Assembly (NCBI GenBank): GCA_047967505.1
Contig: CM106538.1
DNA length: 64,000 nt
Source of the DNA: Dipteris shenzhenensis
Lineage: Eukaryota > Polypodiophyta > Polypodiopsida > Gleicheniales
Strand: one strand, 5' to 3'
Shown one piece after another: positions 1 to 12,187 of this stretch. Made by a program: the position numbers and the translations under genes. Position 1 is the first letter of the stretch, and each line of letters begins with the position of its first letter. The notes below the pieces were generated by a model, which searched no databases, had not been told where the DNA came from, and saw nothing but the letters and a program-made list of their open reading frames with translations.

Positions 1-104
1 AAAGTGAAGAAAGGCTTCACCCTCCAACCTTGTGTCCTCTCTCTTTTGTGTGTTGTGAAGAAAGCTGAACTTGAGTCTCCTATCTCTCTCCCTTATTCTT
101 TACA
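1..104 (+). mobile_element. 3' end of a copia-type LTR
   Basis: This segment resembles the last ~100 bp of the copia LTRs at 19278 and 29750: a GTGTGT..GTGAGAAAGCT-like stretch followed by a GAGTCTCC/CTCTCTCCC tail, ending in CA. Homology between transposon copies A and B starts exactly after it at base 105. This suggests an LTR element or solo LTR inserted into copy A, probably next to a GGATT target. The other flank is outside the window, so the target duplication cannot be confirmed. Confidence 0.55.
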
Positions 105-439
105 GGATTTAGTGATTCTTTAATTCTATTTGCACTTATTTGTGGTATCCTGTTTTAGACCTCTTGCCCTCCAGTCTCTGCTCTCTTGCCTCCCTACCTC
201 CATACTCTGCAGCATCAGCATCTTGTCCAGCAGCACAGGTTCATCCTCAGCATAGATTACTCCTCAGCAGCACAGCACATCCATAGATAGATTCCAAGTC
301 AGTAACAATGGGTTCTCCCCTTAGTCTCTGCAATCTTCTTGCCTAAAATAGAAAAAATACATCCTGCATGGAAATGCATAGACTCAAACCAAGACAGAGA
401 AATCACTGTAGGAATGCAGATCTTCAAGTGTGATATTTG

Positions 440-1150
440 CATGTGATCTTCTTGCATAAACTCCATTCATACTGTATTTGGTTGGAGAAACATAGAAATC
501 ACTGTAGGAGTGCACCAGCATGTCATTACAAAAATTTGCAGCAAAATGCGATGTGGACCTGTTTGAAATTCCAAACTGCTCATATCGCATTTTATTGCAA
601 ATTTCTCTATTTGGCTTCTTCCACCCTGTGATTGCCTTTTCTTTGTTAGAACATGTTCTGGTTTTGTGACTTCCATAGCTGTAATCTTCTTGCATAAACT
701 CCATTCATACTGTATTTGGTTGGAGAGACAAATAAATCACTGTAGGAGTGCACCAACATGTCATTTCAAAAATTTGCAGCAAAATGCGATGTGGACCTGT
801 TTGAAATTCCAATCTACTCATATCGCATTTTATTGCAAATTTCTCTATTTGGCTTCTTCCACCCCTGTGATTGCCTTTTCTTTGTTAGAACATGTTCTGG
901 TTTTGTGACTTCCATAGCTGTAATCTTCTTGCATAAACTCCATTCATACTGTATTTGGTTGGAGAAACATAGAAATCACTGTAGGAGTGCACCAGCATGT
1001 CATTTCAAAAATTTGCAGCAAAATGCGATGTGGACCTGTTTGAAATTCCAAACTGCTCATATCGCATTTTATTGCAAATTTCTCTATTTGGCTTCTTCCA
1101 CCCCTGTGATTGCCTTTTCTTTGTTAGAACATGTTCTCCATGTCTGTGAT
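440..1150. repeat. Three ~239-bp tandem repeats, each with a long hairpin (copy A)
   Basis: Three near-identical units lie just upstream of the H3-Ulp1 start codon. Each contains an imperfect inverted repeat with a 17-19-bp arm (TTTGCAGCAAAATGCGAT and its partner ATCGCATTTTATTGCAAA) at about 533-602, 772-840 and 1011-1079. The loop holds a second small dyad (GTTTGAAATTCCAAAC). The units are in frame with the downstream gene by chance or by repeat length. They more likely form promoter or 5' leader sequence, because two AG acceptor-like sites lie between them and the ATG. Confidence 0.85.
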
Positions 1151-1186
1151 CTCTTTCCAATCCTTTGTATGCAGTTTTTCAGAGTG

Positions 1187-3274
1187 ATGGCAAGAACCAA
1201 GTCAACTGCAAGGAAAGTTGGCAAAGGACCAGGTCTTGCAGCAACAGCAGCTGGGGCAGGTACCAAGACGTTTAGTGTGCCTCCAAAGGGAAGAGCTGCA
1301 CATGGCAGGAAGGGTAAGCCAATGAGCTTGCTCAAGCAAAAGGCCAAAAGATTGAATAAGGGTGCAGGTGTGCTAAGGGAGATAAGGAGGCAACAGAAAG
1401 CTATAGGCTTTGCAATACCCAAAGCACCCTGGTGAGAGAAATTTGTGACAGTTGGAACCTTGGGTTCAGGTGGAATAGAACTGCCATTCTTTCCTTACAG
1501 GAAATGGCAGAGGATTACCTGGAGAAATATTTTGAGGATGCAATGCTTGTAGCAGCCCATGCTCACAGGGTGACTTTGATGGCCAAAGACTTCAACACTT
1601 TGTCCAGAGTGAGATGGAAGTATGACAAGCTGGTTCATCATGTGGAATGGCAGGACATCAAAATGAGAGATATATTGCTGATTCCACCTACAAGGAAGTT
1701 GAAGGTTGATGAGGTAAAGGTTGTTGAGGTAACACACTCAAAGAACACCAGAGGGAAGGTTGCTTATGAGGACTCACTGAAGCAGCAAATAAAAGAAACA
1801 AAATCTGTTATAGATGTGGAGACTGGAAAGGAGCTACACATACATAGAAGGTTGAAGGAGCTGGGCCCTGATGTAGTTGTACATATTGAGGATGAAGTTT
1901 CAGTCAATGATTTTGATTTGACAAAACAATGCTTAGCAGCATTGGCTAATAAGAATGAGTATTGCTCAGATACTATCATTCTTGCAATGCTCTAGTAAGT
2001 GTCTATAAATTTTACATTTTTTGCAAATCAATCCTCCTTGTAACTCCTTTATAACCTACCCTAATTATTTTATGATCCTATGCAGCATGATGAGAAGCTG
2101 GCTTCACCCCTCTGTACAACATACAGTCCATATTGTTGATCCAGCCATTTCTTCTAGATTAAGAGATGCAAAGGAGACTCCCATGAGTATTTCCAGCTAG
2201 TTCAAACACTGCAATTTTGAAGTAATTGATATTTTGCTACTTCCATACATAGCAGGTATGTGGGTGACTACTTCCTTTAAGATTCTTCTTTAATATTGGG
2301 AACTCTTGTAGCCTTTCATTTTCTTATGCTTTTTTCCTTATGCAGTGACCACTGGAGTTTTGTGTCTATTGACATCCAGCAGAAGCAATGCTTTCTATTC
2401 AACTCTCTAAAAAACACACACAGAGAGCTGAAATTGTAAGTACTGTGTGTGCTTTTTGAACTTAAAACTTCATTATTTTGATACCATACTAACTAAATTA
2501 TACATATTGCAGTTGTATTAGAAGGCTATTAGATGCATTGGATCACTGTCCTCCAAATGTCTCTCTTTTGGATTCAATAGAGCCAATAAGTCTAGAGGTA
2601 AAAAGTCTATTAAATGCTATGTCTTTGAACTTATTGAATAATTTTGTTTTGTGCTGATGCTCACAGTTTCTAACATTTTTTTCTAACTGTACAGACACCA
2701 CAACAAAATGATTCAAGTAGCTGTGGATGGAGGGTGCTGATCAATGCAAAATATATACTTTCAAGCTACTTTGAGAAGGAACAGCCAGACCTGGTAAGGA
2801 AAAATACTTTTCATTTAGCTTGAAGATAATTCATAATGATACAAAGTGTTCTAAATTATCCTCTGCCATTGCAGATGAAAGAGGATAGCTTCAGCCCCAA
2901 CTATGTACATAATTTTAGAGCTCATACAATTTGGAGGTTTTTGAGCTATGCCTCCCCCAAACCTATTGTACTAGCTATTGTGGAGGCTAGGTGAAAGCTC
3001 TAAAGTACAAGAAGGTGTCATACACCTTGATCCCACAGATGAAGCACCTAATGCTGAGGACCAAAAGCCACAGGAGCAATCACAGAGTGCTGAGGAGGAG
3101 CAGACACAGGAGCAAAGACCTGCTGCTGATGTTGAGGAGAAGGTGGAGAAGCAGCAAAGAGAGGCTTCTGGGGTAGTGGAGGAGACAGGATGGAGCACCG
3201 ATAGGATGGAGCAGCAGAGAGAAGATCCTCCAGAAAATGTAGAGCAGCCTCTGGATGAAACTGTACATAAATAA
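1187..3274 (+). pseudogene. Histone H3 / Ulp1-protease fusion gene, copy A (broken)
   Basis: Six exons can be traced with GT..AG borders: 1187-1994, 2086-2255, 2346-2435, 2513-2597, 2695-2793 and 2875-3274. Exon 1 starts MARTKSTARKV, the histone H3 amino terminus. It continues into the H3 alphaN helix and histone fold (LSLQEMAEDYLEKYFEDA, then HRVTLMAKD). Exons 2-5 encode a C48/Ulp1-type cysteine protease: catalytic His in DHWSFVSID, Gln and Cys in TPQQNDSSSCGW (Cys codon 2722-2724). Exon 6 encodes a Gln/Glu-rich tail. Lesions relative to copy B: a 10-nt deletion around 1432 removing FQRL of alphaN, TAG at 2198-2200, a 1-nt deletion near 2248 and a 1-nt insertion near 2987. The gene is therefore dead as it stands. 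Its exon structure matches copy B exactly. Confidence 0.85.
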
Positions 3275-3358
3275 AAAATGGATGTCAGAAATATGTTCTA
3301 CAGATTCAGCTAAACAGTTCTGTACAAAATCTTACTTGATTGAATACAAAACCTTTCT

Positions 3359-4802
3359 TTATGGAGTCTGTGTTATCTCAATTTTAAAATTTTCTATGTC
3401 TTTGCATTTAACTGAGCTCTCTCTTCTTCTGAGTAACTGCAAAAAAGCAATATGAATTAGAGTGGTAAATTAAACTAATAGCAATGCTTAATGAGACTAG
3501 GATAAATCAGATGGTGTACCTTTCTGTTGTTGTAGATAAATAAAAAGTCATTTGAGATAGAACCTTCAGTCTCAAACAGAATGTCACTGCGCAAATTGAG
3601 CTAGGGAGCAACATTCTCTTAATGAGATATTGGCTAGCACATCACCATTCTCAGTATACAAAAACTGTGAGAGGCATGCACAAAGAAATTTTTACTATCC
3701 TAGTGGCAATATTGGGCCTCAGAGCTTTCTGTACTTCTGTAAAAAGCTTTGCCCTATATGCCTCTGTAACACTAGAATGTGGGTGAGGCCAATCCACTGA
3801 ATTCCACGCCAGAAGGTCTTGTTTTATTAATACACCATGTGTGTTAGCTTTGTCCAGCAACTGATAAAAATGATCAGTAAAAAATATACCCGATTGAGCT
3901 AGCTCTGTTGCACATCGACCTTGGTATTGTTGTTCTCCTATCGATCCATGCAGAACATCTACAAATCCCAGAATACAATCGATGTTTTGCCATGCCTCAT
4001 ACGATGAAGGATATAAATCTGAAATAAAACAACACAAGAATGTCAATAAGCTAAGAGAGAAAGCTTCATCTTAAAAATCCATACACCTCATGAAGAAAAA
4101 AACCACAATAGAAAAATATACAATTAGGCCTGTGTTGCGGAAGATTTTTTGGATAGTCTCGCAAGACAAGTTCTTTATGCATGTACACGTGCTGAATCAA
4201 AACTTCTTTCATGGATATCTTCCCTTTGGTGATTTTAAAATCTCGTACTCTTCCCTTCCACGATGCCAAGAAAATGTTTTTTGTCTGGGGTCTTTTTCTT
4301 TTGCTAGGTTGCATGAGCACCCATGCTCCTTTCGAAACACTAAACCTTTCCCAAGTTCCTTCCGTTTTGACTGTACTTGAATTCTCTACTGATGAAATAG
4401 AAGAAGCAGGTCGATGGGGTAAGGATGTTTGGTATAATTCTGCCTTCGTAGCATTATCATCCACAGAGCGTCTTCCACAAGAACGGCCATGGTTTTGGTT
4501 CACCATGGAGATTTTCTGAATCTGTAACAATAGCAAAGTAATGTAACTAAGATAACAATTTGAAGTTTCAAGAAAGAGAAAGTGGGCAAACAGACAGTTG
4601 ACGAGAAACATCTTACTCTACGCCAAACAGGATCAAGGGAGCAGTTTTGGAAAAGAAAGGCTGTTGCACAATGAGGCAATGGTGTAGAATGGTAGACCTT
4701 TCGCACGAAAGGCGGCACAACATTTGAAAATTCAAAGGAAGGTGGAAGCGGGAAGGATCTTGTCAGATAAAATGTCAGTTTAGATTCTATCTTCTTGTCC
4801 AA
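3359..4802 (-). pseudogene. Alpha gene of the H3-Ulp1 transposon, copy A (internal deletion)
   Basis: This gene of unknown function lies tail to tail with the H3-Ulp1 gene. A plausible model starts at 4802 (MDKKIESKLTFYL), splices at GTAAGATG into an exon beginning IQKISMVNQNHG, then into an exon starting near LYPSSYEAW. A last small exon is read as LLRRRESSVKCKDIENFKIE and ends with the stop at 3359-3361. The protein has a basic, Ser-rich amino half (PSKRKRP) and no recognised catalytic motif. Relative to copy B about 300 bp are missing at ~3658, which removes the middle of the third exon and truncates the frame. Copy A nevertheless keeps two codons that copy B lost: the first-exon reading frame and CAA where B has TAA. 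Confidence 0.6.
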
Positions 4803-4997
4803 AGATCTTCTGAGAATAAAAAACCAATCTCCTCATTAATGTAGCACGCTTGTACTTACATAAAGTATTGTTTCTTTTTTCTATTTTCTCTTATTTTTGT
4901 GAATTTTCAATGTTACGTTGGCCTTCTATTGATTGGTTGAGAGCTTATTTTTCCAAACCGTAAAAGGCCCCAAAATGAGCTCCCTTTTTTCCTAATG

Positions 4998-5482
4998 CAT
5001 GTAGAATTTGCAGTCCTTGAAAATTTTAACACATAATAGCTTGTAAACTACATCCTCCACCTTGGTCTGATAAACATGTCACGTCCCCACAAAGCAATCA
5101 GCTCCACAATTAGGGTTGTCACCCATCCAGGCTACACAACATACTTTTCTGCAACTAGCAAGCTATTTGTATCTTCCTAAGGACCAAAGTAGTCTTCAGA
5201 TGCAAACTGTTGGTGACCCCATGAGTTCAACCATCACCATAACCAGGGTCCTACATGCTTAACCAAAGAATTTTGTTGCCAATGCACAGTTACTGAATCT
5301 AACTTTGGGAGTGCACAAAATGTCCCTTCTAGATTTCAAGTACACTTGTAGAAGCTATCATCTAGAAGCATGGTGCTTGACAAGTCATAGAGAGGGTATT
5401 TCTCCCAAAAATACCATAGGTGCTTGAAAAAGATTGGTTTCCCATCAAAAATGGTGAAATGTGCCTTGTCACAATATTCCTA
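4998..5482. other. Flank between transposon copy A and the short LTR element
   Basis: Nothing recognised. The sequence directly abutting the transposon end is CATGTAGAATTTGCAG, unlike the flank of copy B, which supports 4997 as the element boundary. Confidence 0.5.
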
Positions 5483-5817
5483 TGTCAAAGTGCGGATCGT
5501 ACTAGCCTAATCTATCACTTAATGAGCATAAAGATCACGGAGGATCAAACCAAATATGGTATGCCATGGAGAGAGAGAGACAGGAAGTATGAAACACTCA
5601 ATCTATTCCAATGTATATTCTCAACAATACATGATAGGCTTCTTATATAGAGAGAGCCTTTAGAATAGTCAAACCATGTGGGATCCTCTCATCCACATCT
5701 CTCCTCAATCCACATCTCCACATCTTGTAGTCCACATCCTAGGGTGGCTACTTTAATTCTTTCCTTTCACATACCTTTGCCTTTTAATCTATGTGCTCAT
5801 GGCACCATATTTCAACA
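5483..5817 (-). repeat. 3' LTR of the short LTR element
   Basis: Direct partner of 7937-8271. Read on the minus strand it starts TGTTGAAATATGG and ends TTTGACA. Confidence 0.92.
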
Positions 5818-7924
5818 CCTCCCCTTGGTGCCATGATCCTTTGGCTACTGCAAGGTGGTCAGATGTGAGTTACATTCCATCACCTCCCCTTAGTGCTTGC
5901 ATTGCTACTTAAGGTGGTCAAGTGTGGTTTACATGTCAATACCTCCCCTGGGTGCTTTCATAGCTACTCTCAGGTGGTCAGGTTTGATTACAAACATATA
6001 GGCAAGGTTGGCAAGGTTTTTGCTTTCAATACATGTTATTCCTATCATTCTGCTCATGGCTTGATGATGACCTTGTTGTCTTCTTCGCTTGATGCATGAT
6101 GCTTTGTTTTTCCATGTGCCTTGATGCTTTTTGTGTGGATGCCATGCTTTTTGCTATGGTCATCTCATACACTTGTGCTTGCGGCTTGCTGTGTGCATTC
6201 ATGCTTTGCTTTTCCATTTGTTGCAAAGGTCTTACCAATTGATTTCTTTCAATATTGGCAGTGTCTAATTGCATACAATGATTCTGACATGACAGGCGCG
6301 TAGAGCTCAAAAAGAAGATCACTTTTCCTTTTTGGAGCGTGTTCAAATTCTTCTTGGATTTCAAGTTACGGCTTGTTGAAGCTTTTGTGAAGAGGAGGGG
6401 CCTTTGATGATGTGGCTTGGCTATTCACATGCTGCTTGCAGGACTGTGCTTGGCGGGGGCTGTGTGCTTAGGTGACACTGTGGTGATGTGGCAATTAACC
6501 TTAACTTAACTATGGTTTAAAAACTCTTATTTGCCACGTGTCCTTATCCTCTCCACACCCAGGGTCAGATGAACTTAACCAACATTAACCTATCCTGGGT
6601 CAAATTCTATCTGCCACGTGTCAACGCCTTGACCATTGGACAAACTCAAGATTAGCTTGATCTAACCTTGGTGGAAGCTTATCTGCCATGTGTCATTCTT
6701 TTTTTTTTAGGAGAACTGAAGCTTTGAAGCTTGCAGAGAAATTGAAGCGACGACGTACAACAATGTATGCACGGACAACTGCAGTGGCAAAAGAGTCGAG
6801 CCGGGAGTCCATTGTCTCACTGTGAAAACCTAGTGTCACCGATCCGCTTCCATGTAAGGCTCAACCCCTTCAATTGGCAATCAGGAGAACTGAGAGCTTG
6901 GGCAAGGCTTGCAACCCTTGATGCATTGACCGACACCTCGAGCCTTTCCAATAGACAGGATTGGGTTGCGATGGCATGAGCAATGCTAGAGGTGTCGCTA
7001 TTGGAGCGGACTGGCGACGTTGAAGGTGTGAGGCTAGCTGCTAACAGAGCTATTGAAGGCTAGCTAGAGCACAGTAGATGTGAGCCATTTGGAGGTGATT
7101 GCAATCACGCTATGGAGCCAAAGTGATTGTAGGAGCTAGGAGGCTGCACTGGTGTTCATCGTCAGGGGGTCGGCTTGCTTGCCTTGTGTGCTGAAGGTGC
7201 ATGCGTTGGAGGAGCCTGAGAAGGGCCTAGTGCATTGCTCATTTGCACTAACATTGGATGAGGCTGGTCGGCTGGTAGAGCTTTAGAGGCTGGGTCACTG
7301 GGAGCACGAGTCTCGAAAGGGGGCGGAGGCCTGAAAACATGCTCCCGTCTTCACGCGACACATGCAACTCTGCGGCTCGATGGAGTCAGAGGCGGCATCC
7401 AGGTCCCATTGAGCACATTGCACTGTTGTTTGGAGGAGCTTAACTGTGGGAGAGCTGGTAGCAGCAGCTTCTGTGGACAGCTTCAGGCCGTAGGTGTCGA
7501 GGGAGCGTAGAAACTACTGGCGCAAAACTGCTGGACAACGAGGCTGTTGGTGGTTGTAGAAGGAGCACTACTGTGGTAGTTATGGGCTATGGAGCTACGA
7601 GAGATCAAGCTACGGGAAGTCCATTGTGGATAAAGCTGCGATCAAGCTATGGGACATCCATCGTGGATGAAGCTTGTTGATGGAGAACCTTTCTTCCAAC
7701 CGCCTCACAGATTAGAGACTTTTCCTTAAGACAAACACACTCTCTTGAATGAGACTTCTCAAAGGATGAAATGGAATCCTAACAATGAAATCTCAATGCT
7801 AATCAAAGAATTTCCTAACTAAGAAAAAACATCTCTCTCTCAAAGAACGGAAATCTCTATCTACCTAAGGATTCTTAGATCTATCTCTCAATGACCTTAA
7901 TCTAATCTAGGCTTAGCTAAACCT
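5818..7924 (-). other. Internal region of the short LTR element, no coding capacity seen
   Basis: No frame with gag, protease, integrase or RT motifs was found. The part next to the 3' LTR repeats a purine-tract-like block (CACCTCCCCTTGGTGC on the plus strand, and variants) three times at ~5817, 5881 and 5940. The section 6700-7700 is GC-richer than its surroundings and may be captured sequence of unknown origin. Confidence 0.6.
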
Positions 7925-7936
7925 GCTCTGATACCA
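7925..7936 (-). promoter_or_regulatory. Primer binding site of the short LTR element
   Basis: Minus-strand TGGTATCAGAGC directly follows the 5' LTR. It is the usual complement of plant initiator Met-tRNA used by copia elements. Confidence 0.85.
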
Positions 7937-8271
7937 TGTCAAAGTGTGGATCGTACTAGCCTAATCTATCACTTAATGAGCATAAAGATCACGGAGGATC
8001 AAACCAAATATGGTATGCCATGGAGAGAGAGAGACAGGAAGTATGAAACACTCAATCTATTCCAATGTATATTCTCAACAATACATGATAGGCTTCTTAT
8101 ATAGAGAGAGCCTTTAGAATAGTCAAACCATGTGGGATCCTCTCATCCACCTCTCTCCTCAATCCACATCTCCACATCTTGTAGTCCACATCCTAGGGTG
8201 GCTACTTTAATTCTTTCCTTTCACATACCTTTGCCTTTTAATCTATGTGTTCATGGCACCATATCTCAACA
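7937..8271 (-). repeat. 5' LTR of the short LTR element
   Basis: Direct partner of 5483-5817. It is followed outward by the target duplication TCCTA at 8272-8276. Confidence 0.92.
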
Positions 8272-9694
8272 TCCTAATCCAAAAATCCTAAGATAACATT
8301 CTCCAAGCTAGAAAAACACAACTCAAAGCATCACAACAGGTTGCATCTCTATTGGGAGCTCCATATATATACGCCGAACCATTGATCAGCCCAACACAGA
8401 GAAGTATTTGTGTCCTCTGGCATCAAAAATGTCAAGTTCTTAGTGGAATTCTTGTAGTTGCCGTGCATGAAGATGCCATCGAGGCCAAAATAGCTACTTT
8501 TCACAATTGTGATGATAAATCAGCACACCATTCATGTATATCACAAGTGCATGTTGTTCTTATTCTTGCTCTTTGGGATGATGTGTAATAGTCAGGTCCT
8601 GGGGGAGAAAACAAAATCCTACTCTCTCCGTTCATGAGGGGTATTGCGATATTGCTAGTACAATGAATGATCCCTAGCTTTGCAGCATATATTTTTAGTG
8701 CTCTCCTATGCTGACCTAGATATGAACCACATGCTATCTTTGCAATCATCTTAGGCCAAAGTTTGAAAGGACCTTTTGTATACATGGCCAATGCTCATTT
8801 TTGATCACCTATACAAACCACAACATGATCGAGCTTCATTAAGGCACCTCTCTCCATCTCTCGCTCTCTCATAAAGTTAACACATGTTTATGCACAGGTG
8901 CAAATATCTACAACTCCCAATTTTTGAACTGTAATTTTAATAAGATACAATTCCTTGCCCAGCTTTTAAGTTCTTCGAGGGGATTGATAAGGTAAGCAGT
9001 CACACAAACTTTAAATGCAAGACAATATAAGATTAATGTATGATAATCAAATTATTTTAAGGTTTATGATCTCTGTTTAGATGGAGAGCATGCATAATAA
9101 CTGGAAGACATTTAGACTACAATAAGAGACATCACGATACCAATGACTTGATTAAGATGGCATTTCATTACATTTGGTAAACCCAAATTCTAAATCTAAA
9201 AATTGCAATCTCTTACAGGGGCCGATGGGCGGTGCATACTTGCTTCCAAGTTAGCTACAGAACTTGCATCCTTCATTACTTGGTGTTTTAGTCCCTTTTT
9301 CCCTACTAGTAGGCATCTGTGTAGTTGATGGACTAGACTTCATTGCATTGTTCTGTGTGGTCTTGCGCTTTGTCAGTATCTTTATCCATTGTCCCACAAT
9401 CAACCCATCTAGTCTGGTCTCCTGGTTGAGGCCAGCATCTCCTATAGTTGTGGTTGCTTCTATGAGATCATCCAATCCTGCCTGTGCAGGTACTTCACCC
9501 ATTTGGGTGTATGTTAACACTTATTTCATTAATTTTGACTTGTCAATGTACAAATTCATTTTTACATTTACTTTTGGACTAATTTTTAGATAAAATTTAA
9601 GAAAAAAACCAATCTTCAAAGCACAAATGAAAACATAGAAACAAGCATTTTTTTAAATAATTTTAAAGGAGATGAAACTAAAATTATAAAATTT
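8272..9694. other. Unassigned intergenic DNA
   Basis: Short open frames are present on both strands, for example an 89-codon minus-strand frame at 9251-9520. None shows a recognisable domain and none has support beyond being open. Confidence 0.4.
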
Positions 9695-10016
9695 AACATA
9701 GCCTAGATAAGTTACACAAAAAAATAAGATTCAGTAGTTGTAAACTCTCTTAATACTTATAATGGTGTTAACAAACACCTTCAAAAGTTACAATATTAAG
9801 GAAACTCTCACAATATTTATAAAGGTGTTGAAAAACACCAAAATTTACAATAAGCCTGAGATAAGTTACACCAAAAAATAAGACTCAATAGTTGTAAACT
9901 CTCTTAATATTTATAATGGTGTTTAGGAAACACCTTCAAAAGTTACAAGTGGACATAGCAAACTCTCACAATATTTATAAAGGTGTTGAAAAACACCAAA
10001 AGTTACAATAAGCCTC
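9695..10016. repeat. Two tandem ~160-bp repeats
   Basis: The unit at about 9697-9856 is repeated at 9857-10016. It contains TAGTTGTAAACTCTCTTAAT, then two inverted-repeat-like stretches (GGTGTT..AACACC). The copies differ at scattered positions. No coding potential was seen. Confidence 0.8.
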
Positions 10017-10739
10017 TCACTGGAGGGCAAATTTATTTTCTCTCTCTATCCTAAATTCAACCCAGAGCTCATCTCATCCTCATCGAGGTAGTTAAAACTA
10101 TAGAAGAGAAGTAAGGAGAAGTAAGGATTGATGAATGTTCTCCTGTATAACACTTTGTCTATTCTGAATGGCTTGTGCCTCCTGGGGTGGAAATCTTCCA
10201 TGATGAGCCACACATGAAGATATCTCACTTTGAAAGTCTATCACGTCCCTCCTATATGATTGCAAATTATCTATTTCACTAGTAGCCATACTTATTTTTC
10301 CTTTCTCCTCCTTCTCTAAGCCCTTCTGACAAGAAAATTCATCCTTCTCATATTGGGTTAACGGAGCTGGATTTTGCTCTCTCCTCTCTCTTCCCCTGGT
10401 TCTTAGTGGCAATCCATAATTTGGTGCTGCTAATGGCTTGCTTGATGAAATTGATTACTTCAAAAAGGTCCATGGAAACGAGAGGAGGAAGGTAATGAGA
10501 ACAAGAAAGGTAACGAGAGGAGGTAAGGCAATATGGAAGGAGTATGCTTGAGGAGAGGAGATAAGGCTACGGGCAAAGATGGAAGGAGTAAGCTTGAGGA
10601 AAGGAATAAGGTAAGAAGAGCAAAGTGGAAGAAGCATTTGCTACGGGTGAGATGTAGAAGACGAATGACTAGAGAGGGATTTATAGAACTACAAACTCAT
10701 AATGTGAGATGAAAGATTTAGAATAAAGAATTGGGAGAG
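10017..10739. other. Unassigned region with a 104-codon minus-strand frame
   Basis: A minus-strand frame at 10098-10412 encodes a charged Glu/Lys/Gln-rich peptide without a recognised domain. It may be a fragment of an old element. The rest is purine-rich, non-coding sequence. Confidence 0.3.
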
Positions 10740-11220
10740 GCTGAGATGACTAGATTGTGTGAAGTAACATATGCAAGACCATAATGCAAGACATGTGAGA
10801 TGGTAGATTTTGAGTACATTGAAATCTATAAAATAATGTGATGGAACACAAGAATGATATAATTATTGGAATCTCATCATGAGATATATTTTTTATATAA
10901 TAAGTTAGACTTGAAGATGCAAGATCGTAATGTGAGACATGTGAGATGATAGATTTTGACATTCAAATCTATAAAATAAAGTGATGGAACACAAAAATGA
11001 TATAATTATTAGATTCTCATCATGAGATATTTATTGTATATAATAAGTTAGACTTCAAAAAAGTAAAACAGATTTAATAAATTTAGAGAGGTGAATTGTC
11101 CATTGAGTGAAGTAAAAAATGAAAGACCATAAATGTGAGAGACACATGAGATGACAAATTTTGAATCAGTTTAAATCTATGAAATAAAGTGATTGAAGAC
11201 AAGAAGAATATAATTATCAT
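10740..11220. repeat. Three degenerate tandem repeats of ~150 bp
   Basis: The block GACATGTGAGATGRTAGATTTTGA, AATCTATAAAATAA.GTGATGGAAC and TCTCATCATGAGATAT recurs at ~10770, ~10925 and, more diverged, ~11120. AT-rich and non-coding. Confidence 0.75.
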
Positions 11221-12187
11221 ACTCCCTTCTTTCGTCCATTATGGTCCTTCTACAAGCACATTCTTCATTCATCACTCTTAATTTATGATCTCTCCACCCA
11301 CCATGGATGTCCTTGGCATCGTTGGAGACATGGAGTCTAGAATCGACAATCTCAAAGAATGGATTACCGACTAAGGAGCAAGGAGAGATGCAATAATTTG
11401 ACAAGGCTCTCCACTGGACACGGATGGAGAAAGAGGAATTCGATGCACAGAGGTGGATAGAGAGGGAGGAGACTTAGAAGATAGCAAAGAGCGAAAGACT
11501 TTTACAATGTATTATAAAAGCATGATAAGTTATCTTGGACTTCTTAAGCAACATACGTTATCGAAGCACTCAGTATGGACGATTTGATCAGGATGTTGAA
11601 AGAACAATAAGGGCCTCCCAAAGAGATTATAAAGGAACAATTTGTGACTACTTGAATTTCTTCCTTCATTGTAATTACATTGAGGATACAGAAGTGGAGT
11701 CTGTGGAAGATTGGGTTGCTGATAAGATAAGAGATACTAATGAGGAGATCTTTTAGTGTGATCTCGACCTATGTGGCCTGTAATAGTCATTAATCTTATT
11801 TTGTATTCTTTGCAACAAGTCTGGTAGGGCTAAGAAGATCATATTAGAATTGCTAATACAATTTATTTTTTGGTAGCAAATTCTCATGCAATGTGGCTCT
11901 TATGACTCTATAAAATGTCACTTACATCTCATCATATGGAAAAATGATAACTCGTACCTTTTCCATATTGAGAGTTTGCAGCCCAGTTCATATATCTTCT
12001 AGTGACTTTTTAGTATTATTGAGCCATGTAGAAAGAAGGGAATCTACAATATATACACACTTTGCAAAATTTACAAGAAACCAAGATATCATTATACTAC
12101 ATCAAAAAATAACCAAACATTAGCTCATTAGATTTAATCAATATATAAATACTAAGCCAAGATAAAGAAAATAACCAAACGAAGTAT
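11221..12187. other. Unassigned region with a 73-codon plus-strand frame
   Basis: A plus-strand frame at 11535-11756 (73 codons, acidic, no recognised domain) is the only notable frame. It could be a fragment of a larger lost gene. Nothing else was recognised. Confidence 0.3.

Larger units (their letters stand above)
105..4997. mobile_element. H3-Ulp1 transposon, copy A (terminal part, inverted relative to copy B)
   Basis: Bases 105-4997 match the reverse complement of 58019-52989 over their whole length, with small indels and a few hundred-base deletions. The match stops abruptly at 4997, which corresponds to 52989 in the other copy, after a shared end containing TTAGGAAAAAAGGGAGC (read from the other strand). 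Different sequences follow in the two copies, so this is taken as the true end of the element. Copy A holds the alpha gene and the H3-Ulp1 gene, both broken. The remainder of the element would lie left of the window, beyond the LTR at 1-104. Confidence 0.8.
5483..8271 (-). mobile_element. Complete non-autonomous LTR retrotransposon (LARD/TRIM-like)
   Basis: Two 335-bp direct repeats (5483-5817 and 7937-8271) differ at only about four positions by eye. The element is bounded by TG..CA and flanked by a perfect 5-bp target duplication TCCTA (5478-5482 and 8272-8276). On the minus strand the 5' LTR is the right one. The primer site TGGTATCAGAGC (7925-7936) abuts it, and a purine tract (AAGGGGAGG) abuts the left LTR. 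The 2.1-kb interior has no gag or pol frame, so movement would depend on proteins from another copia-type element. The near identity of the LTRs implies a recent insertion. Confidence 0.92.

Noticed and set aside
533-602. MicroRNA precursor in the hairpin repeats
   Set aside because: The hairpin has suitable length, but the arms occur six times in one element as DNA repeats with different loops. Without small-RNA data, a protein-binding or structural role is as likely.
758-1186. In-frame amino-terminal extension of the H3-Ulp1 protein through the tandem repeats
   Set aside because: The MARTK start matches the canonical H3 amino terminus, and splice-acceptor-like sites lie just upstream. The repeats also translate similarly in several frames.
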